Source of the DNA: a virus | Strand: one strand, 5' to 3' | Length of the DNA: 21,428 nucleotides | Virus record (IMG/VR): IMGVR_UViG_3300042938_002446 | Location: 1 to 21,428 of that record | In this document: piece after piece, positions 1 through 7,450 of the stretch | Numbering within the stretch: position 1 is the first letter of the stretch | How the letters are laid out: each line of letters starts with the position of its first letter | Position numbers and translations under genes: made by a program | The notes under the pieces: model-generated | The model's input: only the letters and a program-made list of their open reading frames with translations | The model's database searches: none | What the model was told of the DNA's origin: nothing

Positions 1-247
1 TGTGATCGAGAACGACCGAGGCTTTGCCGACGGTCGTGCCGCCGATGCTGTTGAAAACCGATGGATTGACCTCTGTGCTCGCTGTCGCTGATGCGATAGG
101 AACGTGGACGGTGTCTTTGGGTTTCTTCACGTCGGACGAGAAGTCGGACGCAAACAGGTTCAACGCGGTGAGGCGCTTGCTGAGGATTGTCTTTGTCTGT
201 GCGGCGATGGAGTCCGCAACCAGAGCGCTATCGAATGAATTTGCCAT
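1..247 (-). CDS. major capsid protein, N-terminal part (cut by window edge)
   Basis: Reading leftward from an ATG at 245-247, an open frame of 82 codons runs off the left edge. It begins MANSFDSALVADSIAAQTKT and continues with LTALNLFASDFSSDV, a KPKDTVHVP segment and a SVFNSIGGTTVGKASVVLDH end. This resembles the N-terminus of P22-coat-like major capsid proteins of siphoviruses, which form the HK97-fold shell. The position, directly after the portal and head protease, is where lambda-like phages carry the capsid gene. No Shine-Dalgarno motif is seen. The 50-base leader is A/C-rich (minus strand), a feature shared with a tail-fibre gene. The assignment rests on gene order and a recognisable N-terminus; the rest of the protein lies outside the window. 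Confidence 0.72.
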   Translation of the reverse strand, partial: MANSFDSALVADSIAAQTKTILSKRLTALNLFASDFSSDVKKPKDTVHVPIASATASTEVNPSVFNSIGGTTVGKASVVLDH

Positions 248-274
248 AATGGGTGATGTGGTTGTGTTTGGGTT

Positions 275-287
275 GTTTTGGTTGGGT
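275..287 (-). promoter_or_regulatory. A/C-rich leader motif upstream of the capsid gene
   Basis: On the minus strand the 13-mer ACCCAACCAAAAC lies 28 bases before the capsid ATG. The identical 13-mer occurs at 20601-20613 before a tail-fibre start. Neither gene has a purine-rich ribosome binding site, so the motif may be an unstructured translation-enhancing leader or part of a late promoter. Function is inferred. Confidence 0.35.
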
Positions 288-297
288 TCTCCTCGGC

Positions 298-780
298 TTA
301 TGCCTTGGAAATTGTCTTTTGGCGGGCTTGCCAGATGAGAGCTTTGTGTTTCTCAAAAAGGGCGGATGCGGCCTTGCGGTCGCCGGACTCTACGGCGGCG
401 AGATACTCAGCGACGGGGTCGAGGGCTTCCGGTGCGGCATTGGAAATGATGGGAACGACGCGGGCGGCGGAGAGGCCGAGGCTACGCTCGAGGCGGGCAA
501 GGTCTTGGCTGACGGTGTCGAACTTCGCTTTATAAGCGGAAGATTCGGCTAGGGCGCTGTCGAGCTTCGCGGAGAGTTCGTTGTATTTCGCAAGGATCGA
601 ATCGGCGATGTTTGCCTTGGCTTGTGGTTCGTCCACGACGATCTCCTCGGTGACCGGTTGCTCTGGCTCTACGGCTGGAGTTGGTTCGGAGGATTCGACC
701 TCGAGGATGGGCTCGGCGGCGATGGACTCGCTGACTACGGTTCCAGCTTCGGGAACTTCGATCTCTGCTTTTTGGCTCAT
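298..780 (-). CDS. possible nested scaffolding protein (in-frame internal start in the protease gene)
   Basis: An ATG at 778-780 (Met201 of the protease) lies exactly between the protease domain and the linker/coiled-coil part. It is preceded directly by AAAGGGC, a purine run very like the GGAGGGC in front of the portal start. Initiation here would yield a 160-residue protein containing the acidic linker, the coiled coil and the charged tail. In lambda the scaffold Nu3 is made from an internal start within gene C, so this would be the same design. Proof requires proteomics or mutational data; the purine run is closer to the ATG than is optimal. Confidence 0.33.
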   Translation of the reverse strand: MSQKAEIEVPEAGTVVSESIAAEPILEVESSEPTPAVEPEQPVTEEIVVDEPQAKANIADSILAKYNELSAKLDSALAESSAYKAKFDTVSQDLARLERSLGLSAARVVPIISNAAPEALDPVAEYLAAVESGDRKAASALFEKHKALIWQARQKTISKA

Positions 781-1380
781 GCCCTTTGCGAAGTTGTCAA
801 ATCTGGCGCGGAGATTTTCGGGGGTGGCTGTTGCAGCTGCTGCGACACCCTCCTCGATGGCGTCGGCAAATCCGAGGGCGACGGCATCCACGGCGTCGAG
901 CCATGTTTCTTTGTCCATCATGTCTTGAATCTCGGTTTCTCCGAGGCCTGTCTTGCGGACGTAGGCGTTGCGAAGATTGACCTTGAGCATGTCGAGGAGG
1001 TCGGCTTCTTTGCGGAGGTCTTCGCTGCCGCCCATGCTGACGGTCCAAGGATTATGGATCATCATGAGTGCGTTGTCGGCAATGAGAACGGGAGCGCCGG
1101 CCATGGCGATGACGGAGGCCATCGAGGCGGCGAGCGCGTCGATGTGAACGGTCACCCCTCCTTTGTGCCGGCGGAGAGCGTTGTAAATCGCGGTGCCTTC
1201 AACCACGGAACCCCCGGGCGAATTAATACGGAGGTGGATGTGTTGACCGGAGAGCTTGCCGATGTCTCCGAGGAATTGCTTTGAGCCTGCGCCAAAAGCA
1301 CCGATTTCGTCGTAAAGGGTGACCGTGGTTTCGTTGTCGCCGGATTTTTCCAGAGCATAAAATGTGGGGTTGGTTGTCAT
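298..1380 (-). CDS. ClpP-like (S14/S49-type) head maturation protease with C-terminal scaffold-like region
   Basis: A 360-residue protein that should process head proteins inside the prohead. Residues 1-180 form a ClpP-like fold: INSPGG at 52-57, the AASMAS nucleophile elbow with Ser86, MMIHNPW with His109, and a WLDAVDAVALGFAD segment at 160-173 expected to hold the acidic residue. Residues 205-255 are a Glu/Pro-rich linker. Residues 260-303 look like a coiled coil, and the tail is Ala/Lys-rich, as in scaffolding proteins. This matches the lambda gpC arrangement, in which protease and scaffold share a reading frame. The start overlaps the portal stop (ATGA), indicating translational coupling. 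A nested start at Met201 is listed separately. The family call is firm; the scaffold role of the C-terminus is inferred from order and composition. Confidence 0.88.
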   Translation of the reverse strand: MTTNPTFYALEKSGDNETTVTLYDEIGAFGAGSKQFLGDIGKLSGQHIHLRINSPGGSVVEGTAIYNALRRHKGGVTVHIDALAASMASVIAMAGAPVLIADNALMMIHNPWTVSMGGSEDLRKEADLLDMLKVNLRNAYVRKTGLGETEIQDMMDKETWLDAVDAVALGFADAIEEGVAAAATATPENLRARFDNFAKGMSQKAEIEVPEAGTVVSESIAAEPILEVESSEPTPAVEPEQPVTEEIVVDEPQAKANIADSILAKYNELSAKLDSALAESSAYKAKFDTVSQDLARLERSLGLSAARVVPIISNAAPEALDPVAEYLAAVESGDRKAASALFEKHKALIWQARQKTISKA

Positions 1381-2837
1381 TGTGTTGATTGGGTGGCTGC
1401 AAAGGTTGCTTGGTTGCGGAGGTTGCTTGGGAATACGGCGTTGAGATCAAGGCCGAGGGCGGCGCATTTCTGCTGGCGGCGTTGGAATGTCTGGATGATG
1501 TCGTCTTCCTCTGCTTCGGCATCGAGGCCGAGGATGTTGCAATAGCGCTCCCATGACATGAGGCCACGGTCGAGGAGGTCAGCGTAGAGGCGACCGTCGC
1601 GGCCATTGTCCACCGTGATCTTGCGAGGGGTGACCCATTCTACTCTCCACCAATCGTCGCCAGGGTAAGGGAGGCGACCGGCTTGGATCTCTTGCCAGAT
1701 CCAGAACTTCCAAGCGGGAAAACAGAACTGATCGATGACCATCTGCTGGATGCGCTCGAGGAAATTCTGTGCGACCTCTATGAATCCGCGCATTTCTGTG
1801 CCGGCCAATCCGGTCAAGAGCATGATGGCCTCGGGCGGGACTCCCACCGCTCGGGCGATGTCTTCGGAGTAGCTTCGCATGAGTGGCTCGAATGCGGCAC
1901 CGGGCGCTTCGTTTTTAAAAGATTGGATGGTCTCGCCGGGCTTGAGGCGAGGAATGAGAGTGCCGTTGTAAAGTGAGTCGGTGGTGATCTCGTCTCCGTC
2001 TTGGTTCGTGATCTTCGTTGCCCCGAGGCCGATCTTGACCGCTTCGTTGCTGGTGATGGTGAAGCCGATTTGAGATCCGGCCTTGTAAGCGCCTTTAACG
2101 TATCCGCGGGTTTCGGATTTATCCTGGGCGGGGATGATCGCGCTGTGAAACCATGAGACGCCACGGGGCTGGCCGACGCGGCGGACGTGGCGCATGTGCA
2201 TCATGTCGGCCACGGGCACGTCCACGAACTTCCCATTTGCCCGGTCGGTGATGACGCGGTAGGAAATGGGCGCTCCGAATTGATCGAGGAGCAGGCCATC
2301 ATAGGCGCGGTCGCTTGAGCTTGCGGTGCTGCCGACTTGCTCGCCACCGATGAATCGGAAGCGTGCGCCTCCGGTTGCGGTCGTTAGCTTTTGCGCGAAG
2401 AAGTCACCATCGAGGGCGACCTGACGAATGATGAGCGATTGGGAGGAGTAGAAGTTGACGGAATCGGACGCATCGAAGGCCCATGATTCTCCGCAGGCGC
2501 GATCTTCAAAATGACGCTCGGCGAGGCGGTTCCACTCTGTGTCAGCGGTGCGGGCCTTGGCAACGATGCCAGTTCCGATAGCGCGTTGAGCGATATGCTC
2601 CACGATGTAGGTGACCTCGGGCACATTATTGTAAAGCCAGCGGGCCTTGCGGATGAGTTGCTCGCGGGTGCGTGGGGTGAGTTCGCGCTTGGGGTCAACC
2701 GTATCGATGAGGATGAGGCCGCGTTGATGGGAGATATCCGCGGCCTCGAATGCTGACGCTTTGGGTGAGGGTTTGCGTCCGGAGCCTTCGCGTTTGCCGC
2801 CCCATCTTGATTTTTTGATTTCCTGCTTGGAGGCCAT
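1377..2837 (-). CDS. lambda-type portal protein
   Basis: A 486-residue portal subunit, which forms the dodecameric ring at one head vertex through which DNA is packaged. It shows lambda-gpB-family features: LTPRTREQLIRKARWLYNN, a long FRFIGGEQV segment, MMHMRHVRRVGQPRGVSWF, AYKAGSQIGF, LKPGETIQSF, and an IARAVGVPPEAIM helix followed by WKFWIWQEIQAG. Length is typical. A purine-rich GGAGGG sits only two bases before the ATG. Unusually, residues 12-23 (RWGGKREGSGRK) match the basic Gly/Lys/Arg motif normally found at the N-termini of small terminase subunits, suggesting DNA or terminase contact. It lies between the joining-position gene and the protease, as in lambda (A-W-B-C order). Confidence 0.92.
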   Translation of the reverse strand: MASKQEIKKSRWGGKREGSGRKPSPKASAFEAADISHQRGLILIDTVDPKRELTPRTREQLIRKARWLYNNVPEVTYIVEHIAQRAIGTGIVAKARTADTEWNRLAERHFEDRACGESWAFDASDSVNFYSSQSLIIRQVALDGDFFAQKLTTATGGARFRFIGGEQVGSTASSSDRAYDGLLLDQFGAPISYRVITDRANGKFVDVPVADMMHMRHVRRVGQPRGVSWFHSAIIPAQDKSETRGYVKGAYKAGSQIGFTITSNEAVKIGLGATKITNQDGDEITTDSLYNGTLIPRLKPGETIQSFKNEAPGAAFEPLMRSYSEDIARAVGVPPEAIMLLTGLAGTEMRGFIEVAQNFLERIQQMVIDQFCFPAWKFWIWQEIQAGRLPYPGDDWWRVEWVTPRKITVDNGRDGRLYADLLDRGLMSWERYCNILGLDAEAEEDDIIQTFQRRQQKCAALGLDLNAVFPSNLRNQATFAATQSTQ

Positions 2838-2853
2838 GCCCTCCGTGCGGATG

Positions 2854-3135
2854 TCAAATCATCGAAGTGAAACTTGAAAAGCTGGCAATGGTCCCAAGTG
2901 ATCGAGCTCCGTTGCCTTCGGAATAAATTTCCATGATGACGGCGAGGCGGTCTGTCTTGCTCAGTGAGCTCATTTGTGCCGAGGTGCCGGTGCCGTCTGT
3001 GGAAAGCGAGGTGATGATCGTCTCGTCAATCCCACTCTCGAGGGCGGAGGCCATTGCAAGTAACTCGGCTTTGGTTTTCGCCTGGGCTTTTAAGAGCGCC
3101 TTGTATCCAGCGCGTGCAATGTCTTTGTCGGTCAC
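2854..3135 (-). CDS. small head protein in the gpW (head-tail joining) position
   Basis: A 93-residue protein starting at a GTG (3133-3135) preceded by CGAGGAC. The N-terminal half is helical and Ala/Lys-rich (DIARAGYKALLKAQAKTKAE, then LLAMASALESGIDET). A Ser/Thr-rich middle follows, then a second helix SKTDRLAVIMEIYSEGNGA. No firm family motif is recognised. The place between large terminase and portal is where lambda has gpW, the small head-completion protein that stops DNA leakage and prepares tail joining. This protein is somewhat longer than the 68-residue lambda gpW. Functional call is therefore from gene order only. Confidence 0.55.
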   Translation of the reverse strand: MTDKDIARAGYKALLKAQAKTKAELLAMASALESGIDETIITSLSTDGTGTSAQMSSLSKTDRLAVIMEIYSEGNGARSLGTIASFSSFTSMI

Positions 3136-3269
3136 GTCCTCGGCGGGGTGTCAAAAAGAAGTCCCGTCCCCGGTGATCAAGCGGGTGAGCCTGTCGATTC
3201 AGGCGCTATTGGTGCGCGTGCTTAAAAGCAGAGGCGAAGCGGGAAGTGATTTTGCGAGGGAGTCAAAAA

Positions 3270-4973
3270 TCAGTTTTTTAAAACATGCCAAGCGATGTGG
3301 CAGAGTTTGAGTGCGTCCATGTAGTGATCTTGTGCGACGGATTTCCATATCAGCTCGGTCCCGCTGGCGGTCTTGCGCGGGACGAGACGCTGGCCTCCGA
3401 GGCCTCGGAAGAGTTCGTTCGTGGAATCCGCCGGCAGCTTTAGCGGCGGGTGCGCGTTGCGGATGCGGTCGCTGAATAGCTCGGTCTTGATGGCGTGGTC
3501 CACGTAGGTATAGAGGACAACGCCTGGGAAGTCGGGAAGAACGGTGCGGGAAATCTTCGTGCCGAATGTGGCACCGGACCCCTTGCTTGCGTGCCAGAAT
3601 CCGCCGGAGGCTTGGCAGGCGGTGTAAACTCGGAAGGTGGCGAAGCCGGAATCCATCAGCCCGCACTCGGGGGAGACCTCGGCACCGGATGGCGTGCGGT
3701 AGCTGCGGCGCGGTGAGTCTTCGAGGAGATCCTCGATGGCGAGGGTGGTTCCGTAGTCGAGGACGTAGGATGCGCCGACGGCATCGAATGCGACCGTGAC
3801 CCAGTGCTGTTTGTCCTGGCCAATGTCCGCGCAAGTGACGATATGCGAGGGCTCGATGGGGCATGTCCCGCGAAGGTAGTCTCCGCGCAGGGCGAGGATG
3901 TTGGTCTCGCCGATGCTGGTCTCGATTTGCTCCCACGGCATGGCCATGGTGGAGTTTGTAAAATCTTGGAGGCCGTTGATGGTTCCCTTGTCGCGCAGGA
4001 ACTTGATCGCAAGAGCGCCGAATGTGCAGGATCGCCAGGGAGCGTAAAGGCTGTTTAGGTGGAAGGATCGGAATCCACGCTGGGCGGCGGGGTTGGTGGA
4101 TTGCCATTTGCCCACGGCGAGCATTTCCATTTTTTGGCCGTCGTTGATTTTTGCGTTGCACCGTTGGCAGAGGTAATGCGCGGACTCCTCTACGCGGGCC
4201 ATGTTCCATTTCCCGTCTTCCTTGGCGGTGGCATCCCACTTCACTTGCTCCCAGAGGAGCTCGATGCGCTCGGAGCAATGCGGACAGGCGAGCATGAATT
4301 TTTCCTGCGTGCCTTTCAAAAACTCCTGCCAGATCGCGCCGTCGGGCGTAGTGGGTGTGGAGGTCTTGACTCTGAGCGCACCGACAAAGGACTTCGTGCG
4401 GTTCTCGGCTAGGAAAAGGGCGGAGGTTTCGGAGTCGGTTTCCCTGGCGAACTTGTCAACTTCATCCATCAAGAGGAGGCCGGCGGGACGGCTGGCAAGA
4501 TTCGCGGGGGAGTTCGACCCGACGAACACAAGCGAGCACCGCGAAAAATGCTGCTCGAGGTTTTTGAATTTGTGGCGGTCGCTGGGGATCTGATCTCGGA
4601 GGGTGGCGCTGTCTTCAAAGAGCGGGAGCCAGCGTGTCTCGGAAAAGGATCGGGCGAGGCCTTCGGTAGGCATGACCCAAACGACGGGCTGCGGCTTGTT
4701 GACGATCCGCCATGCCGTGCCAGCCTGCACCATCGTGGTCTTGCCGGTCTGCGTTCCGAATACGAGCACAAGGTCGGAGACATCCACATCGCCAAAGCAC
4801 TCAAGCGGTTCGCGTAGGTAGGGCGTCATGCGCGTGGAGAAGTTGCCAGGCATTTGGGTTTGCCGCTCCGATAGAACAACCTCATCCTCGCACCATTCGT
4901 TCACCGTCCGAATGTCGAGAGGGGCAAGGATGTTTTCGACGGCGGTAGCTACGCCTCGATCCGCTTTGGCCAT
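3270..4973 (-). CDS. terL: terminase large subunit, GpA family (packaging ATPase and nuclease)
   Basis: A 567-residue motor and nuclease that cuts concatemeric phage DNA and pumps it into the prohead. The N-terminal ATPase domain has VFGTQTGKTTM (Walker A, about 71-81) and GLLLMDEVDKFA (Walker B, 165-176). A Cys cluster, CPHC at 230-233 with CQRC at 269-272, is the zinc-ribbon typical of GpA-type enzymes. The C-terminal RNase H-like nuclease has acidic residues in TCADIGQDKQHW (Asp383), GLMDSGFAT (Asp440/441 region) and QDHYMDALKL (Asp553). The MPGNFSTRMTPYLREPL segment near 41-57 is a family hallmark. The gene overlaps the end of the small subunit by 25 bases. GpA-type enzymes normally package from cohesive (cos) ends. 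Confidence 0.95.
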   Translation of the reverse strand: MAKADRGVATAVENILAPLDIRTVNEWCEDEVVLSERQTQMPGNFSTRMTPYLREPLECFGDVDVSDLVLVFGTQTGKTTMVQAGTAWRIVNKPQPVVWVMPTEGLARSFSETRWLPLFEDSATLRDQIPSDRHKFKNLEQHFSRCSLVFVGSNSPANLASRPAGLLLMDEVDKFARETDSETSALFLAENRTKSFVGALRVKTSTPTTPDGAIWQEFLKGTQEKFMLACPHCSERIELLWEQVKWDATAKEDGKWNMARVEESAHYLCQRCNAKINDGQKMEMLAVGKWQSTNPAAQRGFRSFHLNSLYAPWRSCTFGALAIKFLRDKGTINGLQDFTNSTMAMPWEQIETSIGETNILALRGDYLRGTCPIEPSHIVTCADIGQDKQHWVTVAFDAVGASYVLDYGTTLAIEDLLEDSPRRSYRTPSGAEVSPECGLMDSGFATFRVYTACQASGGFWHASKGSGATFGTKISRTVLPDFPGVVLYTYVDHAIKTELFSDRIRNAHPPLKLPADSTNELFRGLGGQRLVPRKTASGTELIWKSVAQDHYMDALKLCHIAWHVLKN

Positions 4974-5620
4974 ACGTTCGCCCTCATTGTTTCAATTAGT
5001 CTTGAGCACCATTCTAAAAGTGTTCGCTCGATCTCCTTTTGCGGTTGGTTGACGAGGCGGGCGGCAAGTGTCTTTGGCATTACGTCTATCAACTGCCGGC
5101 CAGCACCAAGTGTACGCTGAAACATTTCGATAGCATTGTCCGAGTAGATCGTGATGCGCTCCGATTGTTGCCAGTCTGCAAAGTCTTTTTGCGCTTTAAC
5201 TCTGTTGTTTCTTGATGCGATATAAACGGCGTTTGCTTTTCGGTAATCTTCGATGCTGCCATTGTTGATCTCGATCTCCTTGCGCTTCTGGTGTGCGGCA
5301 TCCTCTGCTTGGATCGCTCTTTGCAACGATAGCTCTGGCGTGTTTGCGGACTCAATGGCGACTTGCTTGGCTTTCACCTTTGGCGTGGCTTCCGATTTTA
5401 GGGGTGACTCATAAGGCATCGCCTCCGGTGCGGGTGCCGGCACTCTCTTCGGCGCGGGCGGGGTCTCGCCTCGTTGGCCACGCTTGGCGCGGGGCGGGGC
5501 GTTGGTCTCCCTCCACGCCTGGGCGGCGTCCACCGAGTTGGTCGGCATCCCTTTCTTGACGAGGCGCGAGACCACCGACTTGTCGATTCCTAAAATGTTG
5601 CTTAGTTCCGTGACGCCCAC
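4949..5620 (-). CDS. terS: terminase small subunit (Nu1-like)
   Basis: A 223-residue DNA-recognition subunit that should bind the packaging site and recruit the large subunit. It starts at a GTG (5618-5620). Residues 3-25 form a winged-helix/HTH segment (VTELSNILGIDKSVVSRLVK) as in lambda Nu1. A basic Pro/Ala-rich linker with RAKRGQRG follows, then a long helical region (LQRAIQAEDAAHQKRKEIEI to QQSERITIY). A conserved-looking C-terminus (LLEWCSRLIETMRANVW) probably binds the large subunit. It is immediately downstream of a tandem 18-bp repeat, a plausible recognition site. Identification comes from the HTH, the length and its place before the large subunit. Confidence 0.85.
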   Translation of the reverse strand: MGVTELSNILGIDKSVVSRLVKKGMPTNSVDAAQAWRETNAPPRAKRGQRGETPPAPKRVPAPAPEAMPYESPLKSEATPKVKAKQVAIESANTPELSLQRAIQAEDAAHQKRKEIEINNGSIEDYRKANAVYIASRNNRVKAQKDFADWQQSERITIYSDNAIEMFQRTLGAGRQLIDVMPKTLAARLVNQPQKEIERTLLEWCSRLIETMRANVWPKRIEA

Positions 5621-5622
5621 GC

Positions 5623-5658
5623 CTATGCAACGCTGTCAAACTATGCAACACTCTCAAA
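5623..5658. repeat. tandem 18-bp direct repeat before the small terminase gene
   Basis: Two head-to-tail copies, CTATGCAACGCTGTCAAA (5623-5640) and CTATGCAACACTCTCAAA (5641-5658), match at 16 of 18 positions. They lie in the 102-base gap upstream of the small terminase start. Possible roles are terminase binding site (cosB-like) or operator; the sequence alone does not decide. Confidence 0.7.
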
Positions 5659-5722
5659 AACACCGAGGGTCCGCCCAAACTGCTAGAATCCACAGGCTTA
5701 AAAAGATTCCTTATAGCCCCCC

Positions 5723-6154
5723 TCATACCTTGGCGAGGAGTTCGCGGACGCGCTTGGCTTCGCGCTCCATTGGTTCGAGGAGTTCGAGGGCGCGGTTGAG
5801 CCGGTCCTTGTCCCATCCTTGGATCTCGTCGCTCATCTTCCTTTGCCATAGGATAAATGACTGAGACAAACCCTCGATGGTCACGATGGCCTTAGTCTTG
5901 TCGGCAGGGTTGAGGGCTGGCTTGGCCTCAGGTAGGGCGAGGCCGAGGTCTAGCTCGAGCTGCGCCTCGGTGTCGGCTGTGAACTCTATGCCCCATCGTG
6001 AGGTGCCGTAGTCGCGTGATTGCGTAAGCCACTTGGATGCGGCCTTCTTACATGTTAGGATGTCGCGGTGGATGTCGGTCCACTCTGCGGGTGTGAGAGT
6101 TGCGGGTAGGTTCAGCGCGTGGAGCGTGAACATGGTGGCGTCGATTAGTTGCAT
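5723..6154 (-). CDS. uncharacterised phage protein (143 aa)
   Basis: No family is recognised. The protein is soluble and mostly helical. The N-terminal part contains LTPAEWTDIHRDILTCKKAASKW, the middle SRWGIEFTADTEAQLELDL, and the C-terminus is strongly charged (DKDRLNRALELLEPMEREAK) and likely coiled coil. It starts inside the end of the preceding gene (10-base overlap) and is the last gene of the early block before the terminase genes. The following 102 bases hold the tandem repeat. Its place between regulatory or replication genes and packaging genes suggests an accessory or late-control role, but this is only positional. Confidence 0.7.
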   Translation of the reverse strand: MQLIDATMFTLHALNLPATLTPAEWTDIHRDILTCKKAASKWLTQSRDYGTSRWGIEFTADTEAQLELDLGLALPEAKPALNPADKTKAIVTIEGLSQSFILWQRKMSDEIQGWDKDRLNRALELLEPMEREAKRVRELLAKV

Positions 6155-6645
6155 TTTTTTGTTAGTTTAGTTGATGCTTTGTAGCGTTGTACTGCTGCGG
6201 CTTTTGCTGCGGTGAAAGGGTCGGTTGCCTTGGCCTTGAATGTTGCGCGGCTGGCTTGGCTCTTGCGGAACTTGGTGCATTCGAATGCGCTGTCCTTTCC
6301 GCTAAGGACATCGCGGACGCCTAGCGTGTAATGGCTGAGTAGCGCCCTCGTTACACCTAGCTCTCTTGCCACTTCTGCCTGGGATTTTGCACCGTTGAGT
6401 TGGTCTAGGCCGGAGGCAAATGCGATGGCGTGCGCCATGGCCGGAAGGTTCGAGGCTTTGAGTAACAATCCAATTACCCTGGCGAGGATGAGGGCTTGGC
6501 TCTTGCGGACCTCGGTATCGACGTGAGCCATGACAAGGCCGGCGGCCTTGAGTGGAATGCCCAGCTCATCGGCCAGGGTTTCTTGCGGCGTATCGATTTC
6601 GGCGGCCATGTCCGTGCAATAAGATCCGGGTGGTGGGTTGTTCAT
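6145..6645 (-). CDS. HTH-containing uncharacterised phage protein
   Basis: A 166-residue protein with an N-terminal acidic helical region, a central hydrophobic helix pair (ILARVIGLLLKASNLPAMAH) and a clear helix-turn-helix at about 99-120 (SQAEVARELGVTRALLSHYT). This is the AEVA-ELGV-R-x-LS type seen in sigma-like and Xre/terminase-like DNA-binding domains. The C-terminus is Lys/Ala-rich. It overlaps its upstream neighbour by ATGA. Position just ahead of the packaging genes would suit a late-gene activator, or a second DNA-recognition subunit. Which of these applies cannot be read from the sequence. Confidence 0.72.
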   Translation of the reverse strand: MNNPPPGSYCTDMAAEIDTPQETLADELGIPLKAAGLVMAHVDTEVRKSQALILARVIGLLLKASNLPAMAHAIAFASGLDQLNGAKSQAEVARELGVTRALLSHYTLGVRDVLSGKDSAFECTKFRKSQASRATFKAKATDPFTAAKAAAVQRYKASTKLTKKCN

Positions 6646-7022
6646 GGCGTTGATGAGGTTGCGGGCTTTTTCCTGTCGGTCAAATTGTTTTTGCGTGGCT
6701 TAAATGCTTCATTGATGATGGCTTGCGCGGGTAGTTTGATCGGCATTGCCTCGCAAAGTTTCGGAAAGAAGGTGGAGCGGAGGAAGTGCGCTGCGCTCGT
6801 AATGTTCATGTCCGCGTCGCGGGCGTTGCTGTATTGCGCGTAAACGCTCTCATTGCTCACATCGTCCACGGCTTGAAAAATCATCGCGTTGAGTAGTTTG
6901 CGGTAGAAGTGCAATAGCAGGCGCTCTTTCTCCTCGGGGGTCTGCTCTACCGGTTCAGCGGCGAGGTCTTGAGGTTGGGCGATTTCTTCCCACTTGCCGG
7001 GCTTGTATCGTTTCGTCCTCAT
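6642..7022 (-). CDS. uncharacterised phage protein (126 aa)
   Basis: No family recognised. Starts MRTKRYKPGKWEEIAQP, then an acidic stretch (AAEPVEQTPEEKERL), a helical core with FYRKLLNAMIFQAVDDVSN, AARDA-like spacing (YSNARDADMNITSAAHFL) and a basic Lys/Arg-rich tail. It overlaps both neighbours by ATGA, so it is co-translated with the RuvC-like resolvase upstream and the HTH protein downstream. Soluble, no signal peptide or membrane segment. Confidence 0.7.
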   Translation of the reverse strand: MRTKRYKPGKWEEIAQPQDLAAEPVEQTPEEKERLLLHFYRKLLNAMIFQAVDDVSNESVYAQYSNARDADMNITSAAHFLRSTFFPKLCEAMPIKLPAQAIINEAFKPRKNNLTDRKKPATSSTP

Positions 7023-7450
7023 TGGTGGGTGAGGCGGTTGAACTCGGCGATTAGGAGGGCGTCGGCTATGGCGTGCGTGACCTTGAGCTTTGGGAAAAGT
7101 TCCTGCGCTCGGCGCTTGGATACGTTCTTATTTCCCCCAGTTAGGCACCCTAGGGCTTTTTGCCACGCTTGAGGGCGGACATGGCGAAAAGGGATCGCAA
7201 GGGCTACAAGGGCCATTTCGAGGCCTCCGTATCCGTGGCCGAATGTGAATGCGCTCTTGACGCCCATTTGTGGGCTTGAGTGGACGAGCTCGAGGGCGGC
7301 GACGGGTTCGGCCATGCAAACGCTGTCACGCAGGAGGTCTAGGATGTCGCGGTCGGTCTCCGGCATCTTGTGTGCCCAGGCGGGTCCGGTGGTTGGGATA
7401 AAGGCGATGCCGCCGTTTTGTCCGGGGTCTATGCCGATGTAGAGTTTCAT
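7019..7450 (-). CDS. RuvC-like Holliday junction resolvase
   Basis: A 143-residue RNase H-fold nuclease expected to resolve branched DNA formed during recombination-dependent phage replication and before packaging. Motifs: YIGIDPGQNGGIAF with Asp8; AALELVHSSP with Glu54; the GVKSAFTFGHGYGGLEMAL helix; HVRPQAWQKALG; and THAIADALLIAEF with Asp130 and His126. These are the acidic triad/tetrad positions of RuvC, and the FTFGHGYG block is typical of phage RuvC-like enzymes. Length is slightly below the cellular protein. It is embedded by ATGA overlaps directly downstream of the helicase-linked genes, in line with a role in processing replication intermediates. Confidence 0.85.
   Translation of the reverse strand: MKLYIGIDPGQNGGIAFIPTTGPAWAHKMPETDRDILDLLRDSVCMAEPVAALELVHSSPQMGVKSAFTFGHGYGGLEMALVALAIPFRHVRPQAWQKALGCLTGGNKNVSKRRAQELFPKLKVTHAIADALLIAEFNRLTHQ

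Noticed and set aside
622-1284. 220-codon plus-strand open frame
   Set aside because: Lies fully opposite the ClpP-like protease, which has clear motifs; the plus-strand translation has no recognisable pattern.
3199-4278. 359-codon open frame on the minus strand
   Set aside because: Arg/Pro/His-rich translation in another frame of the large terminase gene, which has complete ATPase and nuclease motifs; a GC-rich shadow.
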